Source: GCA-2719315 sp964448645 (GTDB taxonomy: Bacteria > Bacteroidota > Bacteroidia > Flavobacteriales > Flavobacteriaceae). From it: DNA of 29,819 nt. Under the pieces are notes generated by a model. It was given only the letters and a program-made list of their open reading frames with translations. It did not search any database and was not told where the DNA came from. Positions 23,797 to 29,819 of the stretch are shown here, piece by piece (within the stretch, counting starts at the first letter, position 1; each line of letters starts with the position of its first letter). The position numbers and the translations under genes are program-made. The DNA lies in contig CAYUZY010000010.1 in NCBI GenBank assembly GCA_964448645.1, positions 1 through 29,819 of the forward strand. Direction: 5' to 3'.

Positions 23797-25497
23797 ATGA
23801 ACAGAAATTGCTTAAAACTTTATTTATTTAATTTTTCTTTTTTTATTTTTTTTGTTTGCTTTTCTCAAGATAGGATAACTGGAGAATTATTTTCAACAAG
23901 ATCAGAAATTATAGGTCAAAATGGAATGGTAGCTACAAGCCATCCCTTAGCTACACAAATAGGACTTGATATTTTAAAAAAGGGAGGAAATGCGATTGAT
24001 GCAGCTATAGGAGCGAATGCAGCATTAGGACTTATGGAGCCGACAGGTAATGGTATAGGAGGAGATTTATTTGCAATTGTTTGGAGTGCTAAAGAAAATA
24101 AATTATATGGGTTAAATGCTAGTGGAAGATCTCCAAAAAAATTAACCTTAAAATATTTTAAAGAAAATAATTATAAATCTATTCCAGCGTATGGGCCACT
24201 TCCAGTTTCTGTTCCTGGTTGTGTTGATGGATGGTTTTCTCTTCACGATAAGTTTGGCAAATTAAAAATGAAGGATATATTAAAACCAACAATTGATTAC
24301 GCAGAAAATGGATTTCCTATGACTGAATTAGTTGCATATTATATGGATTTAGCTTCTAAAAGATTTAAAGATTATCCGAATTTTTCTTCTACTTATATGA
24401 ATAATGGAAGTACTCCTAAAAAGGGAGAAATTTTTAAAAATCCTTATTTAGCTTCTACATTAAAAGTAATTGCTGAGAAAGGAAGAAATGGTTTTTATAA
24501 GGGAACCATAGCTAATTCTATATCAAACTTTATACAAAATCAAGGTGGATTTTTAACTGAAGATGATTTAAGAAGTCATAAATCAAATTGGACAGAACCT
24601 GTTTCAGTAAATTATAGAGGTTATGATGTATGGGAATTGCCTCCTAATGGTCAGGGTATAGCTGCATTACAAATATTAAATATAATGGAAGGTTATGATC
24701 TAAAAACTATGGGATTTGGATCTGCAGAGTATATTCATCATTTTATTGAGGCTAAAAAAATTGCTTTTGCAGATAGAGCAAAATATTATTCAGATATGGA
24801 TTTTAATGAAATACCAGTTTCTTATTTAATCTCTAAAGATTATGCGAAAAAGAGAAGAAAAGAAATAAGCCCTAAAAAAGCTGCAAAGCAGGTTGAAGCA
24901 GCAGATATAGAAAATGGAGATACAATATATTTAACTGTTGCTGATAATCAAGGAAATATAATTTCACTTATTCAAAGTAATTATAGAGGTATGGGATCGG
25001 GAATGGTTCCGCCAAAATTAGGATTTATGCTTCAAGATAGAGGAGAGTTATTTTCATTAGAAGAAGATCATTTTAATATTTACGAACCTAATAAAAGGCC
25101 TTTTCATACAATTATACCGGCTTTTATTACAAAAAACGGCAAACCTTGGGTAAGTTTTGGTTTAATGGGAGGAGCTATGCAACCTCAAGGTCATGCACAA
25201 ATAGTTATTAATCTAATTGATTTTGAGATGAATCTACAAGAAGCTGGAGATGCTCCTAGGATTAGACATTCTTCTGACTTACAGCCTACTGGTGGAAAAA
25301 TGTTAGATGGAGGTCAAGTATTTTTAGAATCAGGATTTGATTATCGATCAATAAGAAAATTACTTAAATATGGACATAAAGTAGGTTATGACTTAGGTTC
25401 ATTTGGAGGTTATCAAGCTATTAAGTTTGATTATAAAAATAAAGTTTTTTATGGAGCTTCTGAATCAAGAAAAGATGGAAATGCTGCAGGATATTAA
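23797..25497 (+). CDS. ggt: Gamma-glutamyltransferase-like Ntn-hydrolase (acylase branch)
   Basis: A 566-residue secreted protein with a signal peptide ending in CFSQ. It belongs to the GGT family of self-cleaving Ntn-hydrolases: GGNAIDAAIGANAALGLMEPTGNGIGGDLFAIV at the N-terminal side, and the processing site GDT/IYLTVAD with Thr376 as predicted nucleophile (canonical TTH is TIY here). The region aligned to the glutamate-binding DFRE/NARE motif reads GLNASGRSP, so the usual Arg is Ser. The C-terminal glycine motif is GLMGGAMQPQGH. These features point to the divergent acylase/amidase branch rather than classical glutathione GGT. It sits 9 nt after the S9 peptidase gene and 17 nt before the AtoE-type transporter. 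Confidence 0.9.
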   Translation: MNRNCLKLYLFNFSFFIFFVCFSQDRITGELFSTRSEIIGQNGMVATSHPLATQIGLDILKKGGNAIDAAIGANAALGLMEPTGNGIGGDLFAIVWSAKENKLYGLNASGRSPKKLTLKYFKENNYKSIPAYGPLPVSVPGCVDGWFSLHDKFGKLKMKDILKPTIDYAENGFPMTELVAYYMDLASKRFKDYPNFSSTYMNNGSTPKKGEIFKNPYLASTLKVIAEKGRNGFYKGTIANSISNFIQNQGGFLTEDDLRSHKSNWTEPVSVNYRGYDVWELPPNGQGIAALQILNIMEGYDLKTMGFGSAEYIHHFIEAKKIAFADRAKYYSDMDFNEIPVSYLISKDYAKKRRKEISPKKAAKQVEAADIENGDTIYLTVADNQGNIISLIQSNYRGMGSGMVPPKLGFMLQDRGELFSLEEDHFNIYEPNKRPFHTIIPAFITKNGKPWVSFGLMGGAMQPQGHAQIVINLIDFEMNLQEAGDAPRIRHSSDLQPTGGKMLDGGQVFLESGFDYRSIRKLLKYGHKVGYDLGSFGGYQAIKFDYKNKVFYGASESRKDGNAAGY

Positions 25498-25514
25498 CAA
25501 ATGAATTTTTTAAA

Positions 25515-26912
25515 ATGTTATCAAGAGTAGGGGCTTTTTTTACAGATTTTTTTAAAAAAAATATGCCAGATGCTTTTGTTTTTGCATTAATTTTAACCAT
25601 AATAGTAGCTCTATCTTCCTTTTTTTTCATAGGTTCTTCTTGGTTAATTATAATTGATTCTTGGTATAAGGGGTTCTGGTTATTATTAGAGTTCGGAATG
25701 CAGATGGTATTACTAATAGTTACGGGATACACCATTGCTCTTTCACCTTTTATAAGAAACAAAATTAATTCTCTATCAAGATTAATTAAGACCCCAACTC
25801 AAGTTTATTTTACAGTTATTTTATTAGGTCTTTTAGTGTCAATGGTTAGTTGGGGATGGATTGTTATAGCAGCTGTTTTAGCTCGAGAGTTAGCATTAAG
25901 AGTAAAGGGGATTAATTATCCCTTTTTAATTGCGTGTGCATATATTTCAAATGGAAGTTGGGTTACAGGCCTATCTAGTTCTATTCCTTTACTTCTTAAT
26001 ACGGAAAATAATTATTTAATAAAATCTGGAATACTTGAATCTACAATTCCAACATCAATTACATTAGGTTCTTATTTAAATTTAAGCGTCATAATTCTTT
26101 ATATAATTTTTATTCCTTTATTAATGGTTTTTTTAAAACCGAAAGAAGATAATTCGTGTGAAATGAAAAATTATTTATTAGATGATCAACCGGTTAAAGA
26201 AATTACTATTGAAAAAGAGGCAAATATTCAAAAGCTTCCTTTTTGGGCTTTATCTGATAAATTAAATAACAGTTTTTTATTAGTGTTATTAGTTTTTATA
26301 CCTGCTCTAGTCTATGTTTTTTCCCATTTTATTAATAAAGGTTTTGACTTGAATTTAAATATCATGATTTTTATTTTTTTAATGCTGGGTTTAATATTAC
26401 ACAAATCTCCTCTTAGATATGGCATAGCTATGAGAAGGGCTAGTAGTAATGTCTCAAGTATTTTATTTCAATTTCCTTTTTATGCTGGTATTATGGGTAT
26501 AATGATATATACAGGTCTTGGAGAGAGTCTAGCTTTAAAGTTTGCAGAAATTTCCAATATTCATACTTATCCTTTTTTTGCTTTTTTAATAGGAGGTATT
26601 GTTAATTTCGCTATTCCTTCTGGAGGAGGTGAATTTGCCGTTATTGGCCCTAGTATAATTGAAGCAGTAAAAGTTATTGGGAATGATCTTCCTGCTGAAG
26701 ATATAATAACAATGATATCAAGAGCTTCACTTTCAGTTGCCTATGGAGAGAGTTTAACTAATTTGTTACAACCATTTTATTTACTTTTAATTATTCCTAT
26801 TATGGGCGCTGGAACAAAAATACAAGCAAGGGATGTAATGGGCTTCTTAGTTATACCTTTTATTTTATTATTTATAATTCAATCAATATTTGTAACCTAT
26901 ATGCCAATATAA
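25515..26912 (+). CDS. atoE: AtoE-family short-chain fatty acid transporter
   Basis: A 465-residue inner-membrane protein with about eleven hydrophobic segments, matching the short-chain fatty acid transporter family (PF02667, AtoE). Family blocks seen: MLSRVGAFFTDFFKKNMPDAFVFAL at the start, MVSWGWIVIAAVLARELALR, YPFLIACAYISNGSWVTGLSSSIPLLL, and PSGGGEFAVIGPSIIEA. The loop at about residues 205-240 is hydrophilic and cytoplasmic. ATG 25515 lies 17 nt after the GGT-like gene and is probably cotranscribed with it. Known relatives carry butyrate or acetoacetate; whether this one moves fatty acids or another carboxylate released by the GGT-like enzymes is open. Confidence 0.9.
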   Translation: MLSRVGAFFTDFFKKNMPDAFVFALILTIIVALSSFFFIGSSWLIIIDSWYKGFWLLLEFGMQMVLLIVTGYTIALSPFIRNKINSLSRLIKTPTQVYFTVILLGLLVSMVSWGWIVIAAVLARELALRVKGINYPFLIACAYISNGSWVTGLSSSIPLLLNTENNYLIKSGILESTIPTSITLGSYLNLSVIILYIIFIPLLMVFLKPKEDNSCEMKNYLLDDQPVKEITIEKEANIQKLPFWALSDKLNNSFLLVLLVFIPALVYVFSHFINKGFDLNLNIMIFIFLMLGLILHKSPLRYGIAMRRASSNVSSILFQFPFYAGIMGIMIYTGLGESLALKFAEISNIHTYPFFAFLIGGIVNFAIPSGGGEFAVIGPSIIEAVKVIGNDLPAEDIITMISRASLSVAYGESLTNLLQPFYLLLIIPIMGAGTKIQARDVMGFLVIPFILLFIIQSIFVTYMPI

Positions 26913-26937
26913 TTTTAGTATAGCAATAAACTTTAAA

Positions 26938-28527
26938 TTAGTTTTTTAAAATTTCTACAGATCCTTCCCAGTCCGGATCAGCTCCACCAATCCATAAATT
27001 ATTAATTGTATCCAATGCTACAGCATGAATTCTTCCAAAACGAGCTTTTTCATTAATGAATTTTATATTCAAATATTTTGAGTTTATTTTTAACCTTTTA
27101 TTCTTTAATTCTAAATGGTCTTCTATTAATAAAGTATCACTATCAGGATAAACCCTAGGATAAAATAAAGCGTCTTTTAAACTTTTCTTTTGTTGAAAAT
27201 ATCTTGATGCAACTTGAGTAATAGCAGTAACAATTTTATTTCCCCCAGCTCCTCCAAGAGCTAAAATTATTTTTTTACTATTTCCTATTAAAGTAGGTGA
27301 AATAAAAGAATGAACTCTTTTTCCTGGTTCATACATCCCAAGGTAACTTCCAGAAGTTACAGCATATAAAAAACCTAAACCTTTTGTTGCAACTTTTGAC
27401 CCCATATTTGGACCAATAGTCTGAGTTAATGATACAACATTTCCAAATCGATCCGCAGTAGTAAGGTGTGTAGTATGTCCGATTTTTTCAGCTGAAATTT
27501 CAGAGATTTCAGTCTTTTCTTCTTTGAAAAAATTATTGTTTAATAAAATTAAAGCATCATTTTTAGCTTTTTTATAAGAAAGTATCCTAACTAAGGAATC
27601 TTTATTTTCTTGAAGGTGTCTATAATTGTATGATAATTTTGTTGATTTACCTATTAAAAAAGACCATCTTTCTTCAATATTTAAATCTTTAAACTGATCC
27701 ATTATTTGTAGAATTTGAATCGTTAAAGCACCATAGGAAGGAAGAAATAAAGAATAAATTTTGTAATTATTAAATTTTCCTATTAAAATTTTAGAATCAA
27801 AAGCTTTGTAGTTTTTTAGGTCTTTTAGAGAAAGATATCCACCATTTTTATTTATATCATTAACAATTAATTTTGCAGTTTCGCCTTCATAAAAACCTTT
27901 ATGTCCTTTTTTGGAAATTCTCTTTAATAATATGGCTAAATCTTTTTGAATAAAAATTTCTCCTGAATTATAATTGTTTAGGTTATTTTTTAAAAAATGA
28001 AATTTTGTTCCTTCAAATTCTAATAATTTTTTTATTTCGGATTTATGCCTTAATGATTCTCCCGGTAAAATTTTGAAACCTTTTTCAGCATATCTAATCG
28101 ATGGCTCCATAATAGTTTCTAAAGTTAGAGAGCCTTGTTCTTTATAAAGTTTCATTAATCCTGCCACTACACCTGGTATACCAATAGTTTTGTAACCATA
28201 ATTTTTATGGTCTATTGATTTGTTATAATTTAAAGGAACTTCTGTAGAGGCATCAACACCGCCAATAAATCCATTTTTATTTCTATATATCGCTTGAAGT
28301 CTTCCTCCCAAACCACTCATGCTTGGTTCAACAACAGATAATGCAAAAGCTGCTGCAATAGCTGCATCTGCTGCATTGCCACCTTTTTCAAATATTTCTT
28401 TTCCTGCTAGAGAAGCTAATGGGTGACCAGAGGATATTACATTATTTTTTAACTTATTATGATTAGAGTTATTACAAGACAATAAATTAAAAATTAATAA
28501 TAAAACTAAGATTAAAGGATATTTCAT
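26938..28527 (-). CDS. ggt: Second gamma-glutamyltransferase-like protein (lipoprotein)
   Basis: A 529-residue GGT-family Ntn-hydrolase with an SPII signal (MKYPLILVLLLIFNLLSC, lipobox Cys18). It has SGHPLASLAGKEIFEKGGNAADAAIAAAFALSVVEPSMSGLGG, the canonical processing site GHTTHLTTAD with predicted nucleophile Thr352, and a C-terminal ALGGAGGNKIVTAI glycine motif. The glutamate-binding motif region reads GGVDASTEVP, so the usual Arg is absent. It converges on the atoE-type gene (25-bp gap) and shares only family-level similarity with the GGT at 23797-25497, so it is not a recent duplicate. Anchored facing the periplasm or outer membrane, it may act on a different gamma-glutamyl or acyl-amide substrate. 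Confidence 0.9.
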   Translation of the reverse strand: MKYPLILVLLLIFNLLSCNNSNHNKLKNNVISSGHPLASLAGKEIFEKGGNAADAAIAAAFALSVVEPSMSGLGGRLQAIYRNKNGFIGGVDASTEVPLNYNKSIDHKNYGYKTIGIPGVVAGLMKLYKEQGSLTLETIMEPSIRYAEKGFKILPGESLRHKSEIKKLLEFEGTKFHFLKNNLNNYNSGEIFIQKDLAILLKRISKKGHKGFYEGETAKLIVNDINKNGGYLSLKDLKNYKAFDSKILIGKFNNYKIYSLFLPSYGALTIQILQIMDQFKDLNIEERWSFLIGKSTKLSYNYRHLQENKDSLVRILSYKKAKNDALILLNNNFFKEEKTEISEISAEKIGHTTHLTTADRFGNVVSLTQTIGPNMGSKVATKGLGFLYAVTSGSYLGMYEPGKRVHSFISPTLIGNSKKIILALGGAGGNKIVTAITQVASRYFQQKKSLKDALFYPRVYPDSDTLLIEDHLELKNKRLKINSKYLNIKFINEKARFGRIHAVALDTINNLWIGGADPDWEGSVEILKN

Positions 28528-28605
28528 TTTAACTATTGATAAATTAATATAAAATTACTTTTTACTTTTTATTAAAAGGTATAAATTGGCCACCATTAAA
28601 AAGAT

Positions 28606-29316
28606 ATGGTTAAAATAGGAAATTTATTTTTTAGGACCAGGAATTTCATTTTCCCAATTTTTTATTTATTTCTATTTATACCTTCCTCTCCAATAGTAAT
28701 TAATTATAAAATTGTTGCTATTATAGGTATTTCTATTACTCTTTTGGGTCAATTAATTAGAATGGTTACAATTGGTTTAGTTTATGTTATTAGAGGAGGA
28801 AGAAAAAGAAGAATTTATGCTGAAGGGTTGGTTACTGATGGTTTATTTTCTCATTGTAGAAATCCAATGTATGTTGGAAATATTTTAATGATTATTGGAT
28901 TAAGTATTTTTTCAAATTCGTTATTGTCAGTTTTTATATTAATACCATTATTTATTTTTATTTATCAAAGTATAGTGATTGCTGAGGAAGATTTTTTGAA
29001 ATCAAAATTTAAAGAAGGATATAAAGATTATTGTTTTAAGGTTAATCGATGGGTTCCTAAAATTAGAGGAATTAATAAAACATTTAATGAAAATGAATTT
29101 AAGATTAAAAAAATAATTTATAAAGAATATAATACAACTTTTGTATGGACCGTGGGGGCTACTTTATTGCTAGCTTATAATAATTTTAAGATAAAAGGAG
29201 ATATTCAACAAGATTTATTTTATTATTATTTAACTCTTATCTTTCTATCATGTTTTTATTTAACAACAAGGTATTTTAAAAAAAGAGAGCAGAGAAATAA
29301 AACTTATAAAGGATAA
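28606..29316 (+). CDS. ICMT/PEMT-type membrane methyltransferase
   Basis: A 236-residue integral membrane protein of the isoprenylcysteine carboxyl methyltransferase / phospholipid methyltransferase superfamily. Seen: early membrane segments (about 11-27, 29-60), the SAM-binding signature GLFSHCRNPMYVGNILMIIGLSIFSNS (~80-106), and the EEDFLKSKFKEGYKDYCFKVNRWVPKI block (~128-154). A further ~80 residues hold two more hydrophobic segments (near 185-200 and 210-228), longer than typical short family members. In bacteria lacking prenylated proteins the substrate is usually unknown and may be a lipid or quinone-like molecule. Its stop lies 2 bp from that of the convergent methyltransferase gene. 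Confidence 0.82.
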   Translation: MVKIGNLFFRTRNFIFPIFYLFLFIPSSPIVINYKIVAIIGISITLLGQLIRMVTIGLVYVIRGGRKRRIYAEGLVTDGLFSHCRNPMYVGNILMIIGLSIFSNSLLSVFILIPLFIFIYQSIVIAEEDFLKSKFKEGYKDYCFKVNRWVPKIRGINKTFNENEFKIKKIIYKEYNTTFVWTVGATLLLAYNNFKIKGDIQQDLFYYYLTLIFLSCFYLTTRYFKKREQRNKTYKG

Positions 29317-29318
29317 AA

Positions 29319-29819
29319 TTATTTAATAGCTAGAAACCCTTCAAAGCAAAGTTTTTTCATTATTGTACATGTGTCTTTAAAGCCAGCCCTTTCTAACATT
29401 TGAATATTAGCATTAGAAGAAAAAGGTTCTAGAATACCTTTTAAACTTCTTGTTTTATTAAGTATTTCTTCATGAGTATATCCCATTTCTAATTTATAAT
29501 CATTATAAAGGGTAGTAATCATATCTTGAAATCTAGCATCATTATACCTTACTTTTTCAAATAAAATTAAAGCTCCACCCCAATTTAATGATTCAAAAAT
29601 TTTATTAATTAATTCTTGTCTGTGTTTTGGATGAATAAATTGGATAGTAAAATAAGATACAATTAAGTCAGATTTTTCAAAATCATAAGTAACAATATCG
29701 TCATTTATAAAATCTAGTTTTGTTTTATTTATAGATAAATTTTTTTGCTTGTTTTTAGCAAATTTAATCATGTCATTTTCTATGTCAATTCCAATATATT
29801 TTGAGTTTTTTTTATGTGA
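29319..29819 (-). CDS. CmoA-like SAM-dependent enzyme (5' end cut by window)
   Basis: The frame stays open beyond ATG 29771 to the window edge; the codons before it read KYIGIDIENDMIKFA, which continues SAM motif I, so this ATG is internal and the gene is partial. The visible part shows DLIVSYFTIQFIHPKHRQELINKI, GGALILFEKV and the C-terminal block GYTHEEILNKTRSLKGILEPFSSNANIQMLERAGFKD, ending in FEGFLAIK. This parallels CmoA, which makes carboxy-SAM for wobble-uridine modification of tRNA, more than ordinary methyltransferases. Whether it binds prephenate/carboxy-SAM or simply SAM is uncertain; no cmoB is in the window. Confidence 0.72.
   Translation of the reverse strand, partial: SHKKNSKYIGIDIENDMIKFAKNKQKNLSINKTKLDFINDDIVTYDFEKSDLIVSYFTIQFIHPKHRQELINKIFESLNWGGALILFEKVRYNDARFQDMITTLYNDYKLEMGYTHEEILNKTRSLKGILEPFSSNANIQMLERAGFKDTCTIMKKLCFEGFLAIK

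Overview
The window is very AT-rich and gene-dense, and it looks like a piece of a marine Flavobacteriia (Bacteroidota) chromosome. The grounds are the gene order rpsF-rpsR-rplI followed by a DUF6495-type gene, the absence of Shine-Dalgarno sequences before start codons, three perfect matches to the Bacteroidota -7 promoter box TAnnTTTG, a protein ending in a type IX secretion (T9SS) sorting domain, and several SPII lipoproteins. The very tight convergent gene ends suggest a compact, streamlined genome, which makes one 9.2-kb gene stand out.

Layout. (1) Bases 1-5242, + strand: the 3' part of priA, then rpsF-rpsR-rplI with its own promoter, a DUF6495-type gene, and hisS. (2) Bases 5239-9781: a sterol-desaturase/fatty-acid-hydroxylase-type membrane protein (-), a secreted DUF1080 3-keto-glycoside hydrolase-type protein (+), a FucP-like sugar MFS transporter (-), and a Tat-exported Gfo/Idh/MocA oxidoreductase (-). 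The last three look like a small set for oxidative (3-keto) glycoside use. (3) Bases 9865-21057, - strand: four translationally coupled genes read as phage-type ParB-like protein, DUF975-type membrane protein, 3052-residue T9SS surface protein, FN3 lipoprotein. They are driven from a promoter with three tandem 11-bp units (TTCT + A7), which are helically phased A-tracts. (4) Bases 21058-21366: a 309-bp divergent intergenic region with promoters for both directions. (5) Bases 21367-28527: S9 peptidase, gamma-glutamyltransferase-like acylase and AtoE-type short-chain fatty acid transporter (+), converging on a second GGT-like lipoprotein (-). This reads as extracytoplasmic breakdown of peptides or gamma-glutamyl/acyl-amide compounds with carboxylate transport. 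(6) Bases 28606-29819: an ICMT/PEMT-type membrane methyltransferase (+) and the 3' part of a CmoA-like SAM enzyme (-).

The part I find least conventional is region 3: a plasmid/phage-style ParB-domain protein is the first cistron of an operon whose main product is a giant secreted protein (seven-bladed propeller, Ig-like array, LamG, TSP3, cadherin-like, T9SS tail). Region 5 has two GGT-like enzymes that both lack the usual glutamate-binding Arg. Four starts that appear as TTG need care: ATG starts are better for hisS (3857), the S9 peptidase (21367) and the FN3 lipoprotein (10560), whereas the MFS transporter has no ATG and probably does start at TTG. No rRNA, tRNA, CRISPR array, insertion sequence or phage structural gene was seen.
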